A DNA stretch of 64,000 bases, from NCBI GenBank assembly GCA_030538275.1, contig JAUNUH010000003.1:62001-126000 (forward strand), written 5' to 3'. The translations under genes were made by a program, and so were the position numbers. Below are positions 51,309 to 61,227 of the stretch, in pieces (the stretch's first letter is position 1; each line of letters opens with the position of its first letter). This stretch comes from Flavobacteriaceae bacterium (GTDB lineage Bacteria > Bacteroidota > Bacteroidia > Flavobacteriales > Weeksellaceae). The notes below the pieces were generated by a model. The model made no database searches, was not told where the DNA came from, and worked only from the letters and a program-made list of their open reading frames with translations.

Positions 51309-52277
51309 ATGGAAAACCTTAATCATTATTTGGATATTTTTATGAATGCTTTAGAGCAAAATGAATTCCATAATGAACCTCAGGAATTGTATGAACCCAT
51401 CAATTATATATTAAATATCGGCGGAAAAAGACTGCGCCCCATCATTGCTTTAATGACTTGTGATCTTTTTGGAGGAGATATAGAACAAGCCATTAATCCA
51501 AGCCTTGCAATAGAGTATTTCCATAATTTCACCCTTATGCACGACGATATTATGGACAAAGCTCCGCTGAGAAGAGGAAAAGCCTCTGTACACGAAAAAT
51601 ATAGTACAGATACTGCAATTCTATCTGGAGATGCACTATTGGTGAAGGCTTATCAATATTTTGAGGGATTGCCCGCAGAAAAATTCAAAGAGGTTGTTTC
51701 CTTATTTTCCTATGCAGCTCTCACCGTTTGTGAAGGCCAACAATATGATATGAATTTTGAAAATCAAGCCGAAGTTACCGAGGATGAATACATGAAAATG
51801 ATTTTCTACAAAACAGGTTCGCTCACAGCTGCAGCGTTCAAAATTGGAGCTATTATAGCCAATGCCAGCGAAGAGGACGCCAACTATATTTATAGCTTTG
51901 GAAAACATCTGGGAATTGCATTTCAGCTAAAAGATGATTTGCTCGATGTGTATGGTGATACCGAAAAAGTAGGGAAAATGCATGCAGGTGATATTTTTGA
52001 AAACAAAAAAACTATTCTATATATCAAAGCTCTGGAAAATGCCAATGAAGAACAAGCCAAAGAATTACGATTCTGGTATAATATGAATACGCAAAATATC
52101 GACAAGGTATATAGTGTAGAAAACATCTTCAGGCATCTGAGAGTGGATCATTTGGTGGAGGATGAAATTATAAAACATACCAAACTTGCCAAAGATTTTC
52201 TAGGCAAAATCCAAGGTATCAAAAATAAAAAGGTATTGACGGATTTTTGTGATGATTTAATAGGCAGATCGTATTGA
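51309..52277 (+). CDS. Polyprenyl (isoprenyl) diphosphate synthase
   Basis: The 322-residue protein is all-helical with GGKRLRPIIALM, the first Asp-rich motif LMHDDIMDKAPLRRG and the second QLKDDLLDVYGD. It condenses isopentenyl diphosphate to short- or medium-chain prenyl diphosphates; chain length cannot be fixed by eye. The product could feed menaquinone or undecaprenyl synthesis. GSCFA and TatD genes follow in the same direction. Confidence 0.93.
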   Translation: MENLNHYLDIFMNALEQNEFHNEPQELYEPINYILNIGGKRLRPIIALMTCDLFGGDIEQAINPSLAIEYFHNFTLMHDDIMDKAPLRRGKASVHEKYSTDTAILSGDALLVKAYQYFEGLPAEKFKEVVSLFSYAALTVCEGQQYDMNFENQAEVTEDEYMKMIFYKTGSLTAAAFKIGAIIANASEEDANYIYSFGKHLGIAFQLKDDLLDVYGDTEKVGKMHAGDIFENKKTILYIKALENANEEQAKELRFWYNMNTQNIDKVYSVENIFRHLRVDHLVEDEIIKHTKLAKDFLGKIQGIKNKKVLTDFCDDLIGRSY

Positions 52278-52283
52278 TAAAAT

Positions 52284-53273
52284 ATGCAGTTATTTTCTGA
52301 AATTCCTGTAGATAAGCCCGATTTTTCTATAGAATATAAGAATAAAATTTTTTGCCTGGGCTCATGTTTTGTTCATGAGATTGGGCAGAAACTGCAACAA
52401 GCAAAATTTGAAACATTAATCAATCCATTTGGCACACAGTTTCATCCAATTGCCATGGAAAATGTTTTTTCTCGAATTTTTTCTCGAACCTCTTTTACCG
52501 AAAATGAAATTTATGCGTTCAATGGCTTGTTTTTCAGTTGGGAACACAGTAGTCATTTTTCAGCGAATAACTTGGAAAAAGCATTGGAAAATATTAATGC
52601 TACGGTGGAAGTAGGAAACGAATTTTTGAGTTCGACCGATTTGTTTATTTTCACACTTGGATCTGCTTGGGCTTATCAATTACGTGATGGTAATTTTTTT
52701 GTGAGCAATTGCCACAAAGTGCCTCAATCTCGTTTCAGTAAAGAGTTGTTGAGTTATAATGAGTTATACAATTCTTGTAAAAACATGATTTTAATGGCTA
52801 AAGATGTTCGACCCCAAGCACGAATTATTTTTACGCTGAGCCCCGTGAGACATGCACGAGATGGCTTTTTTGAGAATAATGTGAGCAAGGGATTGTTGCA
52901 CCAAGTTTTATATCAAATTTTAATTGAATTTGAGGATGTTATGTATTTTCCATCCTATGAAATTGTGATGGACGAATTGCGTGATTATCGCTACTATGCC
53001 GATGATTTGGTGCATTTGAACCAACTTGGAGTCAATTATATTTGGGAGAAATTCCGATTGAATTACTTTACGGAACAAACACAAAAGATAATGGTCGAAG
53101 TGAGTAAAATTAAAGCTGCCTTGAATCATCGCAGCCTGAATCCAGGTAGAACCGAGCACAAATCGTTTTTATACAACACTTTGAAAACAGCTGAAAAATT
53201 GTCGCTTCAACTCCCAAAAAACGCTTTAAAAACAGAAATAGAAGAAATTAAATTCCAATTACATGCTTATTGA
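52284..53273 (+). CDS. GSCFA-domain protein
   Basis: The 329-residue protein carries the family motif GSCFVHEIGQKLQQAKF near residue 27, then INPFGTQFHPIAMENV. Later FTLSPVRHARDGFFENN and YADDLVHLNQLGVNYIWEKF resemble SGNH-type esterase segments, with a D-x2-H pair. The substrate is unknown. It overlaps tatD by 11 bases. Confidence 0.9.
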   Translation: MQLFSEIPVDKPDFSIEYKNKIFCLGSCFVHEIGQKLQQAKFETLINPFGTQFHPIAMENVFSRIFSRTSFTENEIYAFNGLFFSWEHSSHFSANNLEKALENINATVEVGNEFLSSTDLFIFTLGSAWAYQLRDGNFFVSNCHKVPQSRFSKELLSYNELYNSCKNMILMAKDVRPQARIIFTLSPVRHARDGFFENNVSKGLLHQVLYQILIEFEDVMYFPSYEIVMDELRDYRYYADDLVHLNQLGVNYIWEKFRLNYFTEQTQKIMVEVSKIKAALNHRSLNPGRTEHKSFLYNTLKTAEKLSLQLPKNALKTEIEEIKFQLHAY

Positions 53274-54036
53274 TTCTCATAATCATATTTATTCAGAAAA
53301 ATTTGATGAAGACCGTGATGAGGTTATTCAGCGAGCGCTAGAAGCGGGTGTAAAGGAGTTTTATCTACCGGCCATCGATTCTGCTTATACGCAGCGCATG
53401 CTGGATGTGGAGGCAAAGTGGCCAGATGTCATGCGTTTGATGATGGGTTTGCACCCGACTTCGGTGGGTGAAAATTATCGCGAAGAGTTGGCTAAGGTAA
53501 AGGAATGGATTGAACGACGGGATTTTGTGGCAATTGGTGAAATTGGAACGGACTTGTATTGGGACAAAACTTTTTTGAAGCAGCAACAAGAGGCTTTTTC
53601 TATTCAAATTGAATGGGCAATAGAAAAAAATTGGCCGATTGTGATTCATACACGCGATAGTTTTGCGGAAACCTTTGAGGTAGTTGAAAACCATCAAGGG
53701 CAGAACTTAGGTGGTATATTTCATTGTTTTTCTGGGAGTTTGGCGGATGCGCAAAGAGCTATCGAATTAGGTTTTAAACTCGGCATTGGCGGTGTTGTAA
53801 CCTTTAAAAATGGCGGAATTGATAAATTTCTTCATGAAATCGACCTGAAACATATCGTGTTGGAAACGGATGCGCCTTATTTGGCACCTGTTCCATATCG
53901 TGGAAAACGCAATGAACCCGCTTATATTCCGCTGATTGTGGAGAAATTATGTGCGATTTATGGCAAAAGTGCAAAAGAAATTGCCGAAATGACGACAAAA
54001 AATGTAAGAGATGTTTTTGGTGAGAATTTTAAATAA
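53263..54036 (+). CDS. TatD-family metal-dependent hydrolase
   Basis: The 257-residue TIM-barrel protein has the metal ligands in IDSHNHIYSEKF (His pair), IGEIGTDLYW (Glu), VIHTRDSF, GIFHCFSGS and VLETDAPYLAPVPYRGKRN. Members are DNases/DNA-repair or D-aminoacyl-tRNA-like hydrolases. Translational coupling with the GSCFA gene is likely. A 150-base AT-rich gap separates it from the convergent murF gene. Confidence 0.94.
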   Translation: MLIDSHNHIYSEKFDEDRDEVIQRALEAGVKEFYLPAIDSAYTQRMLDVEAKWPDVMRLMMGLHPTSVGENYREELAKVKEWIERRDFVAIGEIGTDLYWDKTFLKQQQEAFSIQIEWAIEKNWPIVIHTRDSFAETFEVVENHQGQNLGGIFHCFSGSLADAQRAIELGFKLGIGGVVTFKNGGIDKFLHEIDLKHIVLETDAPYLAPVPYRGKRNEPAYIPLIVEKLCAIYGKSAKEIAEMTTKNVRDVFGENFK

Positions 54037-54188
54037 TTTAGGTCTAAAGTATGGAGTTGTTTTTTGACCTTATAAATTTTCTACAGTAGTTTTTTTTTAT
54101 ATTATTTTATATAAATAAAGTATAAAATTCTGATTCAAAAATTTCTTTTTTTTATAAATGCAATTGGTGAAACTTTTGATACTTTTTT

Positions 54189-55469
54189 CTAAATCATCTC
54201 TACTAGGCCCTCCAACGCCATTCCGCGAGAGCCTTTGATCAAAATTCTATCCGTTGATATTGGCTCGTCGTCAACAAATTCCATAAATACTTCTTTGGTA
54301 GGGAATTGAAACAAACATGGATGTACTAATTTAATTTGCATAAATTCTTTTCCAATCAAATAAATTCTTTCAAAATTCAAAGTAGAAGCTAATTTGGCAA
54401 TGTCATGATGTTCCTGAGCAGAAAGCTCTCCCAGCTCGAACATATCTCCTAAAATAACGGTCTTGCTGCCGTCGAGTTCATTAAAATTATGCAATGCAGC
54501 TTCCATAGACGACGGATTGGCATTGTAGGCATCCAGCAAGATTTTTTGACCGGAACGTATGATTTCCTGCGAACGGTTGATTTTTGGGAAATAATGAAGA
54601 ATAGCATCTTGTATGTCATGAATTCCCACATCAAAATATAGCGCGATACTTACCGCTGCAGCCAAATTGTTTTCATTGTATAGGCCAGATAAATTCGATG
54701 CAATTTGATGATTATCATAAATTATAGCCGCCATGCCTTCTTGTGAGTTTCGTTTAAAATTATAATCAGCAAGATGATTAAAGCCAAAACTTACATTTTT
54801 AATCGATTTGGTTTTTTCCGTTTGAATGGCGTCATCGGCATTTACAAATGCAATTTTATTATTTTCTAATAAATAGGAATATAATTCAGTTTTAGCCTGA
54901 ATCACTCCTTCTATCCCTCCAAATCCTTCTAAATGTGCCTTGCCAAAATTGGTAATATATCCAAAATCAGGTCGTGCAATTTCACACAACGCAGCGATTT
55001 CATTGGTATGATTTGCGCCCATTTCTATTACCGCAATTTCATGATTTTGATGGATGGATAATAGTGTTAAAGGAACGCCAATGTGATTATTGAGATTTCC
55101 TTGCGTAAAAGACACATCATATTTTTTTTCCAAACATTTTGCTAATAATTCCTTAGTGGTAGTTTTGCCGTTACTACCTGTGAGTGCAATTATAGGTATG
55201 TTCAGGTTCTTTCTGTGATAGGTTGCTAATTCTTGCAACGAGTGTAAAGTATCTTGAACATAAAAAATGTTTTTTTCTTTGTTCTCATAGTTTTTTTCAT
55301 CCACTATTGCTGCAATCGCACCTTTTTCTATTGCATGTTCTGCATATTGATTTCCATTGAAGTTAGCTCCTTTCAAGGCAAAGAACAAGTTGGATTTTTC
55401 TATTTTTCGGGTATCTGTGCATACGCCAGAAGATTGTAAAAACCAAGGATAAATTTCATCTGCATTCAT
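54189..55469 (-). CDS. murF: UDP-N-acetylmuramoyl-tripeptide--D-alanyl-D-alanine ligase
   Basis: The 426-residue Mur ligase completes the cytoplasmic peptidoglycan precursor. N-terminal domain DTRKIEKSNLFFALKG, ATP loop ALTGSNGKTTTKELLA near residue 95, NHIGVPLTLL, VIEMGANHTNEI, and C-terminal DAYNANPSSMEAAL and LILGDM-type (TVILGDMFELGE). It is a little shorter than the E. coli enzyme, as in other Bacteroidota. It follows gldJ on the same strand after a terminator. Confidence 0.96.
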   Translation of the reverse strand: MNADEIYPWFLQSSGVCTDTRKIEKSNLFFALKGANFNGNQYAEHAIEKGAIAAIVDEKNYENKEKNIFYVQDTLHSLQELATYHRKNLNIPIIALTGSNGKTTTKELLAKCLEKKYDVSFTQGNLNNHIGVPLTLLSIHQNHEIAVIEMGANHTNEIAALCEIARPDFGYITNFGKAHLEGFGGIEGVIQAKTELYSYLLENNKIAFVNADDAIQTEKTKSIKNVSFGFNHLADYNFKRNSQEGMAAIIYDNHQIASNLSGLYNENNLAAAVSIALYFDVGIHDIQDAILHYFPKINRSQEIIRSGQKILLDAYNANPSSMEAALHNFNELDGSKTVILGDMFELGELSAQEHHDIAKLASTLNFERIYLIGKEFMQIKLVHPCLFQFPTKEVFMEFVDDEPISTDRILIKGSRGMALEGLVEMI

Positions 55470-55496
55470 TGTATAAAGATAGATTAATTCTATAAA

Positions 55497-55524
55497 AAAA
55501 AGAGGCTCCGAAGAGTCTCTTTTA
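55497..55524 (-). terminator. Intrinsic terminator of gldJ
   Basis: On the minus strand AAGAG-a-CTC-TTCG-GAG-c-CTCTT, one internal mismatch, tetraloop TTCG, then T7. It separates gldJ from murF. Confidence 0.8.
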
Positions 55525-55548
55525 AAAAATATAACAAATTAAAAACTT

Positions 55549-57186
55549 TTATTTTGCACCACGCTTGGATCGCTTGGTTCCCATTTGTTCGTTACCGGTA
55601 TAATCTTGTGCCACACGGAATCCAATCCATGCCGCACCCGATGCTTCGTTCAAATAGCGTCTTTGTCCTGGATCTAGCCAGTAAATATCATCTTGCCATG
55701 AACCACCTTTTACCACTCTCAACGATTTGCTGATTTCTGAAGTTCTTTTTCCAGCATCTTTTTCCATAATTACTCGTCCATCATCAGATACAGTGAAGTT
55801 TCTTACGGGTGAGTTGTACATTTCATCATTGGTTTCGTTTGGATCGAATTCATCTGAACCAATTTGTAAGGATGAACGGTAATCACCATCGCGATAATCT
55901 CGTGCATCTTCAATTACTTCATATTTATACTGCCCTGGCAAACCTCTGGCAAGCAATTGGCCATTGTCTAGCGTGTCGTACACCAATTCACCTTCTTGAT
56001 AAGTTTCGAAACCTCCATCTGCGTTTTCAATTCTTCGTGTATATATATTTCCACGATAGTAGTTGAAATCGTTTGCCTCATCATCAATAATAGGACGATA
56101 AACATCTGCTGTCCATTCAGCAACATTACCCAGCATACCATACAAGCCAAAAGGGTTGGAAGGGTAATATTTCACGTCATTGGTAATTGCATTTGCATCA
56201 TTACCCCATCCACCAATACCAGAATAGTCACCACGTCCTTGTTTGAAGTTTTCCATGAAATCACCTCTTTTTCTTCCTCTTTCTTGTCTCAGATTATAAC
56301 CAGCAACATTTTTGCTTTGGTAATTGTTAAATTCTCTGTCTGCAGGAAGAGCAAGCGCAGCATATTCCCATTCTGCTTCTGTAGGCAGACGGAATTGTGA
56401 TACCAAATTAGAGTTCATTGTAGCGCGATAGTTAATTCTCGAATTCGGTTGCTTCACCTTAATTTCTTTCAAAATTCTTGCAGTATCGATTATATTATCG
56501 CCCTCAAATACTTCATCTGGTTTTTGTTGGAATCTTTCTGTATTAAAATGATTTGCGCCTAAATTTACCTCTTCATTCAGATATAAATCTTTGTCGATAT
56601 ATCCTTTTTCCATCATGGCTTTTTCATTAGCACGGTCGGTAAGCCAATCGCAGTAGCGATCTGCTTGTAGCCAGTTTACGCCTACCACAGGATAGTAGTC
56701 AAAAGAGGGATTCCTTAGGTATTCATTAATAAATAATTCATTCCGTGATAATTTGTTCCCCCAAACCAATGTATCGGGTAAAATTCCCTGATTGATAAGT
56801 TTATTATTGGGATCGCTAGACGGGAAAACATAGGCTATCCACGCCATATATTCACGGTATTCATAGTTGGTAACCTCTGCATCCCCCATATAGAACGAGC
56901 GTACCTGCATACGACGTGGGGTATTGTTCCAGTCACGCATTACATCGGTTTTTACCTGTCCCATGGTAAAGGAACCACCTTCTACATACACCATTCCGGT
57001 CCATGCTTTTTCTTTGGTCTTTTTACCTGTAAACATCCAACCTTTTTGGTCATTGGGTTTCCAGCCCGAGCGACTTGTAAAGTTTTTGGTTCCACCACCA
57101 CCTTTTCTGCTTCCACCGCCGCAGCTGCTGAAGAAAATCAGTGACGTCATTAAGGTTAGAACTAAAATGAATCTGCTTTTATTCAT
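55549..57186 (-). CDS. gldJ: Gliding motility lipoprotein GldJ
   Basis: The 545-residue lipoprotein has a signal peptide and lipobox SLIFFSSCGGG (Cys22), then a formylglycine-generating-enzyme/SUMF1 fold: MVYVEGGSFTMGQVK, GDAEVTNYEYREYM, GVNWLQADRYCDWLT, RLPTEAEWEYAA, NPFGLYGMLGNVAEWTADVY and VVKGGSWQDD. The catalytic Cys pair of true FGEs is not obvious, as expected for structural GldJ/GldK. It is needed for gliding and T9SS in Flavobacterium. It is divergent from porU. Confidence 0.94.
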   Translation of the reverse strand: MNKSRFILVLTLMTSLIFFSSCGGGSRKGGGGTKNFTSRSGWKPNDQKGWMFTGKKTKEKAWTGMVYVEGGSFTMGQVKTDVMRDWNNTPRRMQVRSFYMGDAEVTNYEYREYMAWIAYVFPSSDPNNKLINQGILPDTLVWGNKLSRNELFINEYLRNPSFDYYPVVGVNWLQADRYCDWLTDRANEKAMMEKGYIDKDLYLNEEVNLGANHFNTERFQQKPDEVFEGDNIIDTARILKEIKVKQPNSRINYRATMNSNLVSQFRLPTEAEWEYAALALPADREFNNYQSKNVAGYNLRQERGRKRGDFMENFKQGRGDYSGIGGWGNDANAITNDVKYYPSNPFGLYGMLGNVAEWTADVYRPIIDDEANDFNYYRGNIYTRRIENADGGFETYQEGELVYDTLDNGQLLARGLPGQYKYEVIEDARDYRDGDYRSSLQIGSDEFDPNETNDEMYNSPVRNFTVSDDGRVIMEKDAGKRTSEISKSLRVVKGGSWQDDIYWLDPGQRRYLNEASGAAWIGFRVAQDYTGNEQMGTKRSKRGAK

Positions 57187-57334
57187 TATGTTTATATGTT
57201 TTCAATTTGAAATATCTTGCAAAGAAAAAAATTTACAACGAATATTGCAATTTTACTTTGTGCCAAATATAACGTTTTCTTGTTTTTTTTATTGTAATCG
57301 AAATAAATTTTTCTTTAATTCGTTAGAAAACAAA

Positions 57335-60300
57335 ATGAAATACTTTCTTATCTGTCTTCTGTTGTTCGCATCTATTATGGTATGCGCCCAGTCTTATGAA
57401 ATTTCTTGGAAATCAAAATCCCGAGTACAATCCGTCGGCGAATCTACGGCTTTTGTTCCAAGTATCCAATCGGAAATGTCTTATTTAGACCCAAAAAATA
57501 TTCCGCACATTAATATTCAAGAGAAATCAATCGCAACGGATTACTTTTCTATCCAAAATATACGCTCAAAAGAAATTCAAAAATCTGATTTGGGTGATAT
57601 TCAATTTCAAGATTTACCTCAGGGACCAGAATATATGGTGAGAAATATGAAAGGAGGAAATATTTACCAAAAAGTAGCTGATGTTACCGGTTTATACAGA
57701 AATCAAAACAAAATTTTTCAAATAACAGGCTTCGATATCGTAAATACTGCAAGACCACCTTCTGATTTTTTGTATTCTAGAACACCTCCGGCGGCTGTTT
57801 TACATCCTGTAAATGGAAAATTTTACAAAATAAGTGTCGATACAACCGGAATTTATAAAATAGATAGAAGTTTCTTGACCCAAAATGGTATCCCTACTGA
57901 TTTTAATCCACAAAAGTTCAAAATATTCGGCAATGGAGGAATGATGTTACCAGAAAATCCAGGAGACTTCCGATACAATGGATTACAAGAAAACGCAATT
58001 TATGCCCATGGAACCGATGATGGATCATTTGATGAGGGTGATTATTTCTTATTCTATGCACAAGGTCCAAATGGAATCGAAAGAAAAACACAAAATATTT
58101 TAGAAACCGAGCATTCAAAACATCTTTATGAAGATAAAGCCTATTATTTCATCAACTTTGAGGCTAATTCTAATGGGAAAAGAATCACTAGCGTTTCGAT
58201 TGAACAAGAACCCGTTCAGACTTTTAATGACTTTGACCAATTGTATTTTTTTGAACATGATTTGATCAACGTATATAATGTTGGAAGACAATGGTTCGGG
58301 CATAATTTTGCGCAAGAAAGGAATTTTAATATCAATTTCCGAGGCAGTGGAAATATTATTGGTGATGCTTTGTTGAGTTATCGCTTTATGGGCGTAAATG
58401 CCATGAACACTTCTGTATCTCTTACCGTAAATAGCAGTACAGCCAATGCCAACTTTACCGGGGGAGGCAGTGCAGAATTTGAAGTGCGCAGAGCCACCGC
58501 CAATGTAGCAGCCACTTTTCCTCTTAGTGTGCAGATCTCTGCAAATATGAGCGCAAATCCTGCGGCAAATATTTACTTGGATTATGTACGATTAGAATTC
58601 AAGCAGGCACTACAATTTCAAGGACAACAATTAAGTTTCAGGAGATTCGATGATTTGATAGAAGGTAACGTATATGGTTTTAATTTAATGGGTTCACCAG
58701 AATTTGTGTGGGATGTTTCAGATCGTACCAATGCTGTTCAACTGGTAAATCAATCAGGTGTTTATAAATTTAATGCGCCATCAGCGAATTTTCCAAATGA
58801 ATTTATAGCCTTCAATCAAAATGAATCTTTACGCCCAGCATTTGTGAAATTAATTGAAAATCAATCTCTAGCATCACTTTCAAATATTGATTATGTGATA
58901 GTTACCTATCCAGACTATATCAATCAAGCCAAACAATTAGCCGCAGCACATCAAGAGGTGAGTGGAGTCAATACGGCTGTTGTTACCACAGAGCAGGTAT
59001 ATAATGAATTTGGTTCGGGTGCGCAAGATATAAGTGCAATTCGAGACTTTTTCAAGTTTTTATATGAATTCGGAACTTTGAAATACGCTCTTCTCCTAGG
59101 CGATTCATCTTATGATTTCAAAGATAGAATTCCCAATAATACCAATAGAATACCTGCTTTTCAGAGTGTATTGAGTATGGGATTGGGTTCTACCTTTGTA
59201 ACGGATGATTTTTTTGGAATTCTAGACGATACCGACCGTGTAATGCCGATTCCGCATCCACAAGAATTGGATATTGCCGTTGGACGATTACCTGCCAACA
59301 GCCAACGAGAGGCGGCTGTTTTAGTGGGGAAAACGCTGAGTTATATCGATAAAAACCCTCAAAAAGGCACGCCTTTTGGCGATTGGCGTTCCAAAATTAT
59401 GTTTGTTGTGGACGACGACGATCCAGGAGTTGGAAATGCCTTTCATACCAAGGTAGAAAATTTGAGTGCACGATTCATTGAGCAAAATGAACCCGCATAT
59501 ACCTTACGCAAATTGTATGTGGATGCCTTCATACAAGAGGGTAGTGCTGGTGGAGTGCGGTATCCCGCTGTAACAGATGCCATCGTAAATGGTATAGAAA
59601 CCGGTACTTTGCTTGTAAATTACTTTGGTCATGGAGGGCTCAATGGTTGGGCGCAGGAAAGAATTTATACACAAAATGAGATACGAAGTGCCACCAATTG
59701 GAACACGCAATTCAGTAGATTACCCATATTTGTAACGGTAACCTGTGATTTTACGGTTTGGGATATACCACAATTGGTTTCAGGAGGGGAATTGTTGGTG
59801 AAAAATGAAAACGGAGGAGCAGTAGCTATGTTAACGACCAGTCGAGAAATTGCCGTAGTATATGGATTGAATATAAATGATAAAATCATGGCAAGACTTT
59901 TTCAGGTTGAAGGAAATTCTTATTTGCCTATTGGTGAAGCTTTACGTCTTGCCAAATTAGATTACAATCTTGGAGATGAAGGACTTTCGGTAAATCTTAT
60001 AGGTGATCCATTGATTTCTATGGCACGTCCACCACGTTCTATATCGATTGACAGAATTAATGGTGAAGAAGCAAATACGTTTGGTGGAACATTGCGAGCA
60101 TTGGATTTTGTTTCTATCGAAGGTAAAGTGCTCAACGCCAATGCTACAGGTGTAGATTCAAATTTTAACGGAACACTAACAGGTACTTTATTTGATAAGG
60201 CAGTAGAGAAAACTACGCTCAACAACGACGGAGTAATTGATGTTCTCACCTATCACGAACAAATTGATGCTATCTATCGGGGCTCTTCTGCGGTAGAAAA

Positions 60301-61177
60301 TGGAAATTTTAAACTAGAATTTTTTGTTCCAAAAGATATTAATTTTGATGTAGGACACGGAAAATTATTGTTGTATGCACAAAATGGCGTAACCGATGCC
60401 ATGAATTTTAAAAACGATATCCAGATAGGCGATATCAATCCAGAGGGGGTGAATGATGATGAGGGACCTGTAGTGGGATTATATATGAACAATCTCAATT
60501 TTGCCAATGGGGGAATCACAGATCGCAGCCCATATTTACTGGCTTGCGTTACAGATAGTACAGGAATCAATGCTACTGGCGCAGGTATAGGACATGATAT
60601 AACTCATCTGCTCAATGGAAATGTAAATACCACTACCGTATTGAATGAATATTTTGAAGGCGGAGATGCCTCACCCTGTATAAATCCACAATTTCGTGAT
60701 TTTCAAAAAGGTAGAGTATTGTATAGGCTCAATAATCTAGAATTGGGAGAACATACTGTAACTTTCCGTATTTGGGATATTAACAATAATTCTACAACAG
60801 AAACGTTAGATTTCGTAGTTATGGATAATGGTGATCAACAATTGTATATTAACCGATTATTAAATTGGCCCAATCCTTTTACAACCCAAACGTATTTTCA
60901 CTTTGAACACAATTGTCCAGAAATACTAGAGGTTCAGGTTCAGGTATTTACGGTTTCGGGTAAATTGGTTAAAACCATTCGACAACAGGTTTCTTCTGCG
61001 CCATTCAGAGAGGGTTATCGTACCGACAAATTCGGAATTCCATGGGATGGATTAGATGATTTTGGGAATAAAATAGGCAAGGGAGTTTATCTATATAAAA
61101 CAACTGTAAAGGGATCCAACGGTGAAACTTGCCGTGGGACAGCTTCTGGAACAGAAAAATTAGTTATTTTAAAATAA
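57335..61177 (+). CDS. porU: Type IX secretion sortase PorU
   Basis: The 1280-residue C25-family peptidase removes the C-terminal signal of T9SS cargo and attaches it to A-LPS. A signal peptide (FLICLLLFASIMVCAQS) opens the protein; the frame upstream to 56924 overlaps gldJ, so ATG 57335 is the start. Catalytic His is near residue 766 (NYFGHGGLNGW) and Cys near residue 804 (VTVTCDFTVWD). Length is normal. The C-terminal 100 residues (NWPNPFTTQTYFHF, VQVQVFTVSGKLV) resemble a T9SS-type CTD. porV follows at 50 bases. Confidence 0.95.
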   Translation: MKYFLICLLLFASIMVCAQSYEISWKSKSRVQSVGESTAFVPSIQSEMSYLDPKNIPHINIQEKSIATDYFSIQNIRSKEIQKSDLGDIQFQDLPQGPEYMVRNMKGGNIYQKVADVTGLYRNQNKIFQITGFDIVNTARPPSDFLYSRTPPAAVLHPVNGKFYKISVDTTGIYKIDRSFLTQNGIPTDFNPQKFKIFGNGGMMLPENPGDFRYNGLQENAIYAHGTDDGSFDEGDYFLFYAQGPNGIERKTQNILETEHSKHLYEDKAYYFINFEANSNGKRITSVSIEQEPVQTFNDFDQLYFFEHDLINVYNVGRQWFGHNFAQERNFNINFRGSGNIIGDALLSYRFMGVNAMNTSVSLTVNSSTANANFTGGGSAEFEVRRATANVAATFPLSVQISANMSANPAANIYLDYVRLEFKQALQFQGQQLSFRRFDDLIEGNVYGFNLMGSPEFVWDVSDRTNAVQLVNQSGVYKFNAPSANFPNEFIAFNQNESLRPAFVKLIENQSLASLSNIDYVIVTYPDYINQAKQLAAAHQEVSGVNTAVVTTEQVYNEFGSGAQDISAIRDFFKFLYEFGTLKYALLLGDSSYDFKDRIPNNTNRIPAFQSVLSMGLGSTFVTDDFFGILDDTDRVMPIPHPQELDIAVGRLPANSQREAAVLVGKTLSYIDKNPQKGTPFGDWRSKIMFVVDDDDPGVGNAFHTKVENLSARFIEQNEPAYTLRKLYVDAFIQEGSAGGVRYPAVTDAIVNGIETGTLLVNYFGHGGLNGWAQERIYTQNEIRSATNWNTQFSRLPIFVTVTCDFTVWDIPQLVSGGELLVKNENGGAVAMLTTSREIAVVYGLNINDKIMARLFQVEGNSYLPIGEALRLAKLDYNLGDEGLSVNLIGDPLISMARPPRSISIDRINGEEANTFGGTLRALDFVSIEGKVLNANATGVDSNFNGTLTGTLFDKAVEKTTLNNDGVIDVLTYHEQIDAIYRGSSAVENGNFKLEFFVPKDINFDVGHGKLLLYAQNGVTDAMNFKNDIQIGDINPEGVNDDEGPVVGLYMNNLNFANGGITDRSPYLLACVTDSTGINATGAGIGHDITHLLNGNVNTTTVLNEYFEGGDASPCINPQFRDFQKGRVLYRLNNLELGEHTVTFRIWDINNNSTTETLDFVVMDNGDQQLYINRLLNWPNPFTTQTYFHFEHNCPEILEVQVQVFTVSGKLVKTIRQQVSSAPFREGYRTDKFGIPWDGLDDFGNKIGKGVYLYKTTVKGSNGETCRGTASGTEKLVILK

Positions 61178-61227
61178 AACGTATTTTTGGCTTTTTAAAA
61201 ATTGAAAATTAACAGATTTCATATCCA

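Noticed and set aside
54037-54188. Terminator between tatD and murF
   Set aside because: AGGTC/GACCT can pair but the loop is over 20 bases and no strong T-tract follows closely.
56924-57334. Long N-terminal extension of porU
   Set aside because: It overlaps gldJ on the other strand and precedes a clear signal peptide at 57335.
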